Shown here: positions 1 through 5,125 of the stretch, in pieces
How positions within the stretch are numbered: the first letter of the stretch is position 1
Layout: every line of letters begins with the position of its first letter
Assembly: GCA_024650095.1 (NCBI GenBank)
Contig: JANKMV010000185.1
Span: 1-5,125, forward strand
Direction: 5' to 3'
Source: Bacillota bacterium
Lineage (GTDB): Bacteria; Bacillota; Dethiobacteria; Dethiobacterales; Dethiobacteraceae
Length of the DNA: 5,125 nt
The notes under the pieces: generated by a model
The model's input: the letters and a program-made list of their open reading frames with translations, nothing else
What the model was told of the DNA's origin: nothing
Database searches by the model: none
Position numbers and translations under genes: made by a program

Positions 1-1098
1 TAGTACTGCAAAGACTCTAGCCGCATCTTGCTTGTCTTGAAATGATAAAAATATGGTTTCTGTTTCCATCGCTAGCGCCAGTCCGCTCAACTCATCCTGC
101 CAAGAGGCTAACGTGGGTAAAGGGTATACGGCAACAGCAGCTGCCTGCCGTATAGACGATGTAATTTCGTCCCACTCCGCCATAGTAAGTTGACGATACG
201 TTTCGCTTTTAATATCGTCTTGTCCACCATCAGCTTGCGGAAGTTTGTCTAGTAAGGAGTTAAATTCCAATTGCGCATAAATTTTTCGCAGACGCTCTAG
301 CTGTGGTTCTTGCCGCGCATAATGCTCCGGCATAAAATCAAGGGGGACATCGGTAATGATGGTGGCCAATTCTTTACTTAAAAAGGCTTGCTCTCGATTA
401 TCCGCCAAATTTGTCCGCAGTTTGCCCTTAATTTCATCGAGATGTTCATACACTCCCTCTAATGTGCCAAATTCGGCTAATAGCTTGAGTGCTGTTTTTT
501 CACCCACTCCGGGTACGCCGGGGATATTATCAGACGAGTCTCCTTTAAGACCTTTATAATCAATAAACTGTTTGGCTGTGAGACCGTATTTTCTTTGTAA
601 TTCTTCTGCATTGTAACGTTCCACTTGCGTAATGCCACGCCGGGTAAAAATTACGTCCGCTGGTGTATCCACCAATTGGAAGACATCGGCATCTCCACTG
701 ACAATCACAGGTCGTAATTGAGACTTTTGGGCAGAGACGGCTAAGGTACCGATGAGATCATCTGCCTCATACCCCTCCGTTTCCACCACCGTAATTTGTA
801 ATGCTGCCAGCAGATCACGTACGCGAGAAAACTGTTCGGACAATTCCTGAGGCGTTTTTTCCCGCCTTCCCTTGTATTCGCTATATTTTTTATGACGGAA
901 CGTCTTTTTGCTTTTATCAAAGGCCACAGCAACATAGGCCGGCTTTTCATCTTCAAGAACTTTCAAGAGCATGGTGGTGAACCCGTATACAGCATTCGTA
1001 TATAAGCCCTGCTTTGTCTGCAGGAGCGGTAATGCAAAAAATGCACGGTAGACTAAACTGCTACCGTCAAGAATCAGAAACTTGCTATTGTCAGTCAT
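1..1098 (-). CDS. polA: DNA polymerase I, N-terminal 366 residues (5'-3' exonuclease domain and start of 3'-5' exonuclease-like domain); 3' end outside window
   Basis: DNA polymerase I removes RNA primers, fills gaps and acts in excision repair in the cytoplasm. The frame is open from the ATG at 1098 to the window edge, with no stop in 366 codons. Residues 1-290 form a FEN-type 5'-3' exonuclease. The expected metal-binding acids are present: D11 in LDGSS, D61 in AFD, E111/D113/D114 in GYEADD, D136/D138 in SGDAD, and D187/D190 in GDSSDNIPG. The last motif leads into the helix-3-turn-helix PGVPGVGEKTA (193-203). From about residue 300 the protein enters the 3'-5' exonuclease-like domain. The DxE of motif I seems replaced by Y325-P-L327, suggesting no proofreading, as in Bacillus PolA; this alignment was made by eye. 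The polymerase domain lies beyond position 1. The start is fixed by an SD (AGGGAGGT, 6 nt spacer), and the ATG overlaps the anti-sigma stop as ATGA, suggesting translational coupling. Confidence 0.95.
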   Translation of the reverse strand, partial: MTDNSKFLILDGSSLVYRAFFALPLLQTKQGLYTNAVYGFTTMLLKVLEDEKPAYVAVAFDKSKKTFRHKKYSEYKGRREKTPQELSEQFSRVRDLLAALQITVVETEGYEADDLIGTLAVSAQKSQLRPVIVSGDADVFQLVDTPADVIFTRRGITQVERYNAEELQRKYGLTAKQFIDYKGLKGDSSDNIPGVPGVGEKTALKLLAEFGTLEGVYEHLDEIKGKLRTNLADNREQAFLSKELATIITDVPLDFMPEHYARQEPQLERLRKIYAQLEFNSLLDKLPQADGGQDDIKSETYRQLTMAEWDEITSSIRQAAAVAVYPLPTLASWQDELSGLALAMETETIFLSFQDKQDAARVFAVL

Positions 1099-1778
1099 GG
1101 CAGTACCTCCCTTCGTTTTAGCACAGCCACCCGTGTTAAGAAAATAAAGATGGGCAGAAGAATAAGATTAAGTAGAATCCGTTGAGTGCCAAACAGGTGT
1201 AAAAAAGCGGGTAGCTTTGGTTTAACCGGATCTTTTGCAACTCCATCCAGTTCCTCGCTTACGGTTTCACTCTGTTGCTTACTATCTACTGTTATATCTT
1301 CCCTTCCATTAGACCCTAAATCACCACGTGGTTGAACATTCTCACTCGGCGGTTTTAATCCTTCCGAATTATCAAGAGTAGGAGAATCCGTCTTTGACTC
1401 AAACGTTATGGCATCGTTACTTGACCCTACCATTTGGCGGCCATATCGTGCTTGATAACTAAGGGGCAATAAGTTACCTGCCACCAGCAAAATAAAGACG
1501 GCAGCAGCCGCTACAGCGTGGGTAAAGCCTGGAAAAAAGCGCGAGCGACGAATTTTTTTTTCGGTTTGCAAAGCGGTTAAAACGGAGGCACGTAAGGTAG
1601 GGGGGGGCGTCACATCCTCTGCTTGCTGCAGCCATAACACAGCGGCACGGGTTATTTCCACTTCGTGGCGGCAATGACTACAGATATGAAGATGACCTTC
1701 ATATTCCTGCAGGTCGACATCATTAAGCAGGCCATCCACATATTCAGACATTTTCTTTTTGCACTCTTCACAGATCAC
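1095..1778 (-). CDS. Membrane-anchored zinc-finger (ZAS/zf-HC2) anti-sigma factor
   Basis: This 227-residue protein probably binds and inhibits the ECF sigma factor encoded just upstream until a signal releases it. The N-terminal cytoplasmic domain has the zinc-associated anti-sigma motif H29-x3-C33-x2-C36 with C3 placed 26 residues before the histidine, plus an extra C6. A first hydrophobic segment (about 86-106, AVAAAAVFILLVAG) follows a basic stretch (KKIRRSR), which supports a cytoplasmic N-terminus. Residues about 107-190 are hydrophilic, rich in Ser, Asp, Glu, Asn and Pro, and probably extracytoplasmic. A second hydrophobic segment (about 200-220) is followed by KRRE, so the C-terminus is probably inside. 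The GTG start has an SD (AAAGGGGGA, 7 nt spacer) and overlaps the end of the sigma gene by 11 nt. The next start in frame, M10, would lose C3 and C6. The gene carries A9 and C8 runs. The family call is strong; the signal sensed is unknown. Confidence 0.88.
   Translation of the reverse strand: MICEECKKKMSEYVDGLLNDVDLQEYEGHLHICSHCRHEVEITRAAVLWLQQAEDVTPPPTLRASVLTALQTEKKIRRSRFFPGFTHAVAAAAVFILLVAGNLLPLSYQARYGRQMVGSSNDAITFESKTDSPTLDNSEGLKPPSENVQPRGDLGSNGREDITVDSKQQSETVSEELDGVAKDPVKPKLPAFLHLFGTQRILLNLILLPIFIFLTRVAVLKRREVLP
1105..1112 (-). promoter_or_regulatory. polA ribosome binding site
   Basis: AGGGAGGT lies 6 nt before the polA ATG at 1098 and is embedded in the last codons of the anti-sigma gene. 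A strong SD next to an ATGA overlap fits reinitiation or coupled translation. Confidence 0.8.
1553..1561 (-). repeat. A9 mononucleotide tract in the anti-sigma gene
   Basis: Nine consecutive A on the coding strand encode E-K-K-I around residues 73-76, just before the first membrane segment. Tracts of this length can cause replication or transcription slippage; a functional role here is not shown. Confidence 0.5.
1600..1607 (-). repeat. C8 mononucleotide tract in the anti-sigma gene
   Basis: Eight consecutive C on the coding strand encode the run P58-P59-P60 between the zinc finger and the membrane segment. Length changes would shift the frame ahead of the membrane anchor. Confidence 0.5.
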
Positions 1779-2394
1779 GGTTAAGTCCCCCTTTCCCCTT
1801 TAGATGCTCTTGAGTGGAAATTTGTTCCCTCTTTTGTAAATAAAGCGTCCGCAACTGTTGTCGCGCTCGGTTAAGGCGTGACTTTATTGTACCCATATTC
1901 ACTTGCAGGATCGTTGCCATTTCCTCATAGCTAAAACCTTCTAGATCCCGCATCACGATTACCGCTCTTTGAGCTGGGGATAATTTGTTTAGTAAGCTAC
2001 GTATTTCTGCCTGGAGTTCCCTTTGTAAGGTTACCGCCAGAGGACCTGGAGTATTGTCGAGCACTTCTCGTAGGAGTTCTCCTTCTTCTGTAGGCCATGG
2101 TTTATCTAAGGAAACAGAAGAATTGTTTTTTCGCTTGCGACGTTCATCCAAGCAGGTATTTGTGACAATGCGAAAGAGCCAAGTGGAAAAACTCGCTTCT
2201 CCTTTGAACGATGGTAAAGCCCGGAAAGCCTTTAAAAAGGCTTCCTGGGCTAAATCTGCCGCATCATCTCGGTCTCCTACCATCCTAAAGCATAACGCAT
2301 ATACTTTTTTTTCGTAGCGTTGCATCAATTCATCGTAGGCGCGCAAATCACCAGTTTGACAATGGCTAACAAGTAGTTTTTCATCTTCTGGCAC
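1768..2394 (-). CDS. ECF (group 4, SigW/RpoE-like) RNA polymerase sigma factor
   Basis: The protein directs RNA polymerase to a specific promoter set, probably under control of the neighbouring anti-sigma factor. It has the minimal two-domain ECF layout. Region 2 covers about residues 20-90, with DLAQEAFLKAF (47-57, region 2.2) and the -10-contacting FSTWLFRIVTNTCLDERRK (69-87). A linker follows, then region 4 (about 130-182) with LSPAQRAVIVMRDLEGFSYEE and the helix-turn-helix around MGTIKSRLNRARQQL (167-181). There is no region 1.1 or 3. The chosen start is GTG at 2394 (208 residues), because AAAGTAGGTG at 2410-2401 matches the ideal SD at 9 of 10 bases, 6 nt upstream. GTG at 2403 (211 residues) is the alternative and would put the SD inside the gene; GGAAG lies 7 nt before it. 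The resemblance to SigW is general and does not support a specific name. Confidence 0.93.
   Translation of the reverse strand: MPEDEKLLVSHCQTGDLRAYDELMQRYEKKVYALCFRMVGDRDDAADLAQEAFLKAFRALPSFKGEASFSTWLFRIVTNTCLDERRKRKNNSSVSLDKPWPTEEGELLREVLDNTPGPLAVTLQRELQAEIRSLLNKLSPAQRAVIVMRDLEGFSYEEMATILQVNMGTIKSRLNRARQQLRTLYLQKREQISTQEHLKGKGGLNRDL
1786..1794 (-). promoter_or_regulatory. Anti-sigma gene ribosome binding site
   Basis: AAAGGGGGA lies 7 nt before the GTG at 1778 and sits inside the last codons of the sigma gene. It supports the GTG start needed to keep C3 and C6. Confidence 0.7.
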
Positions 2395-2400
2395 TGCGTT

Positions 2401-2410
2401 CACCTACTTT
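2401..2410 (-). promoter_or_regulatory. Sigma factor gene ribosome binding site
   Basis: AAAGTAGGTG matches AAAGGAGGTG at 9 of 10 positions and is 6 nt before the GTG at 2394. Its last three bases are the alternative GTG start at 2403, so the site favours the shorter protein. Confidence 0.65.
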
Positions 2411-2420
2411 CTTCCAAGAG

Positions 2421-2888
2421 TTAGCGGATTTTCGTCATTAGATCCGCCATTTCAATGGCACTGATAGCCGCATCCCAGCCTTTATTGCCCGCTTTTGTAC
2501 CGGCCCGTTCTATGGCCTGCTCCAATGTATCACTGGTAATGACGCCAAAGATAACAGGGACGTCACTGTCTAGTGAGACTTTGGCCACGCCTTTGGCAAC
2601 TTCGCTTGAGACAAACTCAAAGTGAGGTGTAGCTCCTCGAATAACGGCCCCAAGACAAATTATAGCATTATAACGCTTTGTTCGCACCATTTTTTGTGCC
2701 ACTAGCGGTATTTCAAACGCTCCGGGAACCCAAGCTACCTCAATCTTGTCCTCATGAGCATCATGGCGTTTTAGTGCATCTAGACAACCACCTAGCAATT
2801 TACTGGAAATAAACTCATTAAAACGACCAACAACGATACCAAAGGTAAACTCTTTTGCAATCAACTGACCTTCATATACTTTGTTCAT
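2421..2888 (-). CDS. ribH: 6,7-dimethyl-8-ribityllumazine synthase
   Basis: Lumazine synthase condenses 5-amino-6-ribitylaminouracil with 3,4-dihydroxy-2-butanone 4-phosphate to give 6,7-dimethyl-8-ribityllumazine, the penultimate step of riboflavin synthesis. The 155-residue length is typical. Family motifs in order are GRFNEFIS (21-28), VPGAFEIP (54-61), [15 protein letters not shown] (79-93) with the expected catalytic H89, and a C-terminal R128 plus GNKGWDAA (134-141). In Bacillus the protein forms a 60-subunit capsid around riboflavin synthase; assembly cannot be judged here. The start is ATG at 2888, with AGAGGAG 8 nt upstream. A GTG nine bases further upstream is in frame but lies in the SD. 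The gene follows ribBA after 21 nt and precedes the sigma gene by 26 nt, with no terminator at either junction. Confidence 0.97.
   Translation of the reverse strand: MNKVYEGQLIAKEFTFGIVVGRFNEFISSKLLGGCLDALKRHDAHEDKIEVAWVPGAFEIPLVAQKMVRTKRYNAIICLGAVIRGATPHFEFVSSEVAKGVAKVSLDSDVPVIFGVITSDTLEQAIERAGTKAGNKGWDAAISAIEMADLMTKIR
2424..2459 (-). repeat. Two adjacent inverted repeats at the 3' end of ribH
   Basis: On the minus strand GCCATT-GA-AATGGC (2459-2446) is followed by GCGGAT, a 12-nt loop and ATCCGC (2447-2424). The two share bases at 2446-2447, so they would compete. They lie in the last codons of ribH, just before the sigma SD. No U-run follows, so this is not an intrinsic terminator. A role in mRNA processing or in access to the sigma SD is speculative. 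Confidence 0.3.
2659..2667 (-). promoter_or_regulatory. Possible extended -10 promoter element inside ribH
   Basis: TGCTATAAT is a perfect TGnTATAAT extended -10 on the coding strand, about 265 nt upstream of the sigma start; another TATAAT abuts it at 2672-2667. The -35 position (GTGCGA at 17 nt spacing) is poor. The bases also encode conserved ribH residues (NAII), so chance is a real explanation. If active it would let sigma, anti-sigma and polA be expressed apart from the rib genes. Confidence 0.2.
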
Positions 2889-2896
2889 TGTAAACA

Positions 2897-2903
2897 CTCC
2901 TCT
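2897..2903 (-). promoter_or_regulatory. ribH ribosome binding site
   Basis: AGAGGAG lies 8 nt before the ATG at 2888 and overlaps the alternative GTG at 2897-2895, so the shorter protein is preferred. Confidence 0.8.
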
Positions 2904-2909
2904 TATTGT

Positions 2910-4109
2910 TTATTTACTTGTCAACATATGTCCTAATTTATTTTTTTTCGTTATTAAATAATTGACGTTATCCTCACAAGGTGAAATCTCAATGGAAACT
3001 CGTTCAACGATGGTCAAGCCATACCCTTCAAGTCCGCGTACTTTGCGGGGATTATTGGTCATCAGACGAATTTTGCGTACACCAAGGTCAACTAATATTT
3101 GTGCCCCCAAACCATAATCTCGCAAGTCAGCGGCAAAGCCTAGTGCTTCATTTGCCTCAACAGTATCCTTGCCGGCATCTTGCAACGCATATGCTTTTAG
3201 TTTATTGAAAAGACCAATGCCACGTCCTTCTTGGCGCATATAGACAAGCACACCAGCGCCCTCCTTTTCAATGTTGGCCAAGGCACTTTCTAGCTGAGCG
3301 CCGCAGTCACAACGGCGGGAAGCAAAAACATCCCCTGTCATACATTCGGAGTGAACGCGCACTAAAATTGACTCGTCCGCAACAATATCTCCCTTGACAA
3401 GAGCAAGGTGTTCACAGTTATCAATGGTGTTTTCATAGGCAATAATACGAAATTGACCAAATTCAGTTGGTAAGTTAGCCTCAGCCACGCGTTGTACAAG
3501 CTTGTCTTCTTTCATGCGATATTTAATTAAATCCGCAATGGTAATAATCTTTAAATCGTGTTGCACAACAAAATCTAGTAGTTGTGGCACCCGGGCCATG
3601 CTGCCATCTTCATTCATTATTTCACAGATCACACCGGCGGGGTATAACCCAGCGAGTTTTGCTAGATCAACTGCACCCTCCGTATGGCCAGTGCGGCGCA
3701 GGACACCCCCTGGTACAGCTTTCAGGGGAAAGATATGTCCAGGACGCTGTAGGTCATGCGCGCGCGTCTTGCTGTTAAGGAGGGCTTCCACCGTGTGTGC
3801 CCGCTCTGCTGCCGAAATACCTGTAGTAGACGCTGCTGAATCTACGGACACGGTAAAGGCGGTACAATGGGGGTCTGTATTATGGGACACCATCATCTCT
3901 AACCCTAATTCGTGTACACGTTCAGCTTCTAGGGGCACACAAATTAAGCCACGCCCATATCTTGCCATGAAATTGATGGCGGCGGGTGTCACTTTTTCTG
4001 CCGCCATCACTAGGTCTCCCTCATTCTCACGATCCTCATCGTCTACCACAACAACTATTTTACCTTGACGGATATCTGCAATTGCTTCTTCAATACTGTT
4101 AAAAGACAT
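2910..4109 (-). CDS. ribBA: Bifunctional 3,4-dihydroxy-2-butanone 4-phosphate synthase / GTP cyclohydrolase II
   Basis: This fusion supplies both precursors of the pathway. The N-terminal half (about 1-200) makes dihydroxybutanone phosphate from ribulose 5-phosphate. The C-terminal half (about 205-399) is the zinc-dependent GTP cyclohydrolase II. DHBP synthase signatures are [10 protein letters not shown] (23-32), [16 protein letters not shown] (about 75-90), [24 protein letters not shown] and [15 protein letters not shown] cyclohydrolase signatures are [10 protein letters not shown] and RRCDCG with the three zinc cysteines (about C256, C267, C269), then [20 protein letters not shown] and LMTNNPRK. 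Both sets look complete, so both activities are expected. The start is ATG at 4109, 8 nt after the SD GAGGGAG; an in-frame GTG at 4118 overlaps the SD and is unlikely. Length (399) and domain order match family norms. Confidence 0.97.
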   Translation of the reverse strand: MSFNSIEEAIADIRQGKIVVVVDDEDRENEGDLVMAAEKVTPAAINFMARYGRGLICVPLEAERVHELGLEMMVSHNTDPHCTAFTVSVDSAASTTGISAAERAHTVEALLNSKTRAHDLQRPGHIFPLKAVPGGVLRRTGHTEGAVDLAKLAGLYPAGVICEIMNEDGSMARVPQLLDFVVQHDLKIITIADLIKYRMKEDKLVQRVAEANLPTEFGQFRIIAYENTIDNCEHLALVKGDIVADESILVRVHSECMTGDVFASRRCDCGAQLESALANIEKEGAGVLVYMRQEGRGIGLFNKLKAYALQDAGKDTVEANEALGFAADLRDYGLGAQILVDLGVRKIRLMTNNPRKVRGLEGYGLTIVERVSIEISPCEDNVNYLITKKNKLGHMLTSK

Positions 4110-4117
4110 GAAGTTCA

Positions 4118-4124
4118 CTCCCTC
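4118..4124 (-). promoter_or_regulatory. ribBA ribosome binding site
   Basis: GAGGGAG lies 8 nt before the ATG at 4109. It overlaps the alternative GTG at 4118-4116, which rules against that longer start. Confidence 0.8.
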
Positions 4125-4137
4125 GATTAGTCATGAT

Positions 4138-4785
4138 TTAAAACCCGTTTTCCCTTAGCATGGTGAGAGAAATATTTTCTTTGTCTTTAGTTGCTTGCTG
4201 GCCTGTAAGCAAGCGAGCCACATATTTGCCAATCAGATCATTTTCTAGATTAACACTACCACCTACTTTTTTCTTGCCCAAAGTGGTGATAGCCGTGGTG
4301 TGTGGAATGACAGAGACGGAAAATGAATCGTCGCGAACGTCGGCCACTGTGAGCGAAATGCCATCAATGGCAACACTACCCTTAGCGATAATAAATTGTA
4401 GCACGTCTGAAGATGCTGTAAAGTGAAACACCACTGCATTCCCTTCGTTTCTTTTTTCAATAATACGGCCCACACCATCAACATGGCCACTAACTAAATG
4501 GCCACCCAAGCGACCACCTAACGTCAACGCACGTTCTAAATTCACTGGATCACCCGCAGTAAGTTGCCTTAGGTTGGTTTTATTAAATGTTTCTGGCATC
4601 ACATCCACGGTAAATTCATGGGGCAAAAATGCAATCACCGTTAAACAAACACCGTTCACCGCAATACTATCACCCAACCTAACATCCAGTAGAACTTCAC
4701 GAGCGGCTACCGATAAACGGGCTACTTCACGTTTCACTAAGAGCGTTTTTACTATACCCACTTCTTCAATAATGCCGGTAAACAT
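4138..4785 (-). CDS. ribE: Riboflavin synthase, alpha chain
   Basis: Riboflavin synthase dismutates two molecules of 6,7-dimethyl-8-ribityllumazine to riboflavin and 5-amino-6-ribitylaminouracil. The 215-residue protein shows the internal duplication of two lumazine-binding barrels. The first runs from MFTGIIEEVG (1-10) through GDSIAVNGVCLTV (38-50), MPETFNKTNL (63-72), VNLERAL and GGHLVSGHVDGVG (94-106). The second has GSVAIDGISLTV (136-147), VIPHTTAITTLG (159-170) and VNLENDLIGKYVARL (178-192). F2, C47, H101, S144 and T146 sit where the family has active-site residues (alignment by eye). The start is ATG at 4785, because GGAGGTGA lies 5 nt upstream and the MFTGI N-terminus is standard; a GTG at 4794 inside the SD would add three residues. 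It follows ribD by 24 nt and precedes ribBA by 28 nt. Confidence 0.97.
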   Translation of the reverse strand: MFTGIIEEVGIVKTLLVKREVARLSVAAREVLLDVRLGDSIAVNGVCLTVIAFLPHEFTVDVMPETFNKTNLRQLTAGDPVNLERALTLGGRLGGHLVSGHVDGVGRIIEKRNEGNAVVFHFTASSDVLQFIIAKGSVAIDGISLTVADVRDDSFSVSVIPHTTAITTLGKKKVGGSVNLENDLIGKYVARLLTGQQATKDKENISLTMLRENGF

Positions 4786-4790
4786 TTTCT

Positions 4791-4798
4791 TCACCTCC
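4791..4798 (-). promoter_or_regulatory. ribE ribosome binding site
   Basis: GGAGGTGA matches the anti-SD perfectly and lies 5 nt before the ATG at 4785. It decides the start: the upstream in-frame GTG (4794-4792) is part of this site. Confidence 0.85.
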
Positions 4799-4809
4799 AG
4801 CTATTTCTT

Positions 4810-5125
4810 TTACGAGTACTCTATATATCCTGTTACCAACAAGTCCGTTTCATAATGCGTACTTTCAATATTTATAACACGCCAAGCTTGAGCCACTGTC
4901 GCCACTCCCTCCCCGCCCACAGGAGTCGCTGCGCTTTCCCCACCAAAGATGAGTGGTGCCACGAAGAAATGGATTTTATCCACCAAGCGCGCCGTCAACA
5001 GCGAATAGTTAAGCGTACTGCCACCTTCAACCAACACTGAGGTGATATGACGACGACCCAATTCATTCATCATTGCTGTTAGGGGCACACGTCCTTGCTC
5101 GTCCGCAGGGAAGACCCTAACATCG
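4810..5125 (-). CDS. ribD: Riboflavin biosynthesis protein RibD, C-terminal 104 residues of the reductase domain; 5' end outside window
   Basis: RibD deaminates the pyrimidine product of GTP cyclohydrolase II and then reduces its ribosyl side chain with NADPH. Only the end of the reductase domain (DHFR-like, RibD_C) is visible. Its signature is VLVEGGSTLN (with the conserved EGG), followed by KIHFFVAPLIFGG and the terminal DLLVTGYIEYS before TAA at 4812-4810. The frame is open to the right window edge, so a GTG at 5088 is an internal valine and not the start. The deaminase domain should lie to the right. Position at the head of ribE-ribBA-ribH supports the call over another DHFR-like reductase. 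Any FMN riboswitch controlling the operon would be upstream of ribD and outside the window. Confidence 0.92.
   Translation of the reverse strand, partial: DVRVFPADEQGRVPLTAMMNELGRRHITSVLVEGGSTLNYSLLTARLVDKIHFFVAPLIFGGESAATPVGGEGVATVAQAWRVINIESTHYETDLLVTGYIEYS

Noticed and set aside
741..956. Minus-strand open frame of 71 codons
   Set aside because: It is out of frame within the polA exonuclease domain, which is continuous and well conserved through this stretch.
1201..1218. Terminator-like AAAGC/GCTTT hairpin followed by U6 on the minus strand
   Set aside because: The stem is only 5 bp, mostly A-T, and lies within the anti-sigma coding sequence ahead of a coupled gene.
1474..1674. Minus-strand open frame of 66 codons within the anti-sigma gene
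   Set aside because: It is an alternative frame with no independent SD or family signature; it matters only as the frame entered after a slip at the homopolymer tracts.
1985..2317. Plus-strand open frame of 110 codons
   Set aside because: It is a shadow of the sigma factor gene on the other strand, with Ser/Arg-rich composition typical of antisense frames.
2431..2456. Possible ECF-type promoter (TGAAAT then CGAAA) before the sigma gene
   Set aside because: The spacer is about 14 nt, shorter than the usual 16-17, the -10 match is poor, and the bases encode conserved-frame ribH residues.
2895..2924. Perfect TTGACA (-35-like) at the 3' end of ribBA, minus strand
   Set aside because: No -10 is found at 16-18 nt; that position is occupied by the purine-rich ribH SD.
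3502..4068. Plus-strand open frame of 188 codons
   Set aside because: It lies antisense within ribBA, whose motifs are complete; the translation shows no recognisable family features.
4786..5125. FMN riboswitch for the rib operon
   Set aside because: The visible right end is ribD coding sequence; any riboswitch would be upstream of ribD, beyond the window.

Overview
The window is a tightly packed stretch of a bacterial chromosome in which every gene reads on the minus strand, right to left. Four features point to Bacillota, most likely a clostridial or related lineage: the riboflavin gene order ribD-ribE-ribBA-ribH (as in Bacillus subtilis), the fused RibBA, the strong Shine-Dalgarno (SD) sequences close to AAAGGAGGTG, and a PolA that appears to lack proofreading residues. 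I cannot name a genus.

Layout in the direction of transcription: the end of ribD (5125-4810, start outside the window), ribE (4785-4138), ribBA (4109-2910), ribH (2888-2421), an ECF sigma factor (2394-1768), a membrane-bound zinc-finger anti-sigma factor (1778-1095), and the first 366 codons of polA (1098-1, running off the left edge). Gaps between rib genes are 21-28 nt. The sigma and anti-sigma genes overlap by 11 nt, and anti-sigma and polA overlap as ATGA. I see no intrinsic terminator at any junction and no gene-free stretch longer than 30 nt. All seven genes could therefore share a transcript, although internal promoters are possible.

The four Rib proteins cover the pathway from GTP and ribulose 5-phosphate to riboflavin: RibD (deaminase/reductase), RibBA (GTP cyclohydrolase II plus DHBP synthase), RibH (lumazine synthase) and RibE (riboflavin synthase). 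The sigma/anti-sigma pair is a standard envelope- or stress-signalling module. polA encodes the repair and Okazaki-fragment polymerase. The individual families are all well known. The less usual aspect is the arrangement: a riboflavin operon running without a break into an ECF sigma/anti-sigma pair and then polA. No mobile element, CRISPR array, tRNA or rRNA was found, and I see no convincing evidence for an undescribed system.
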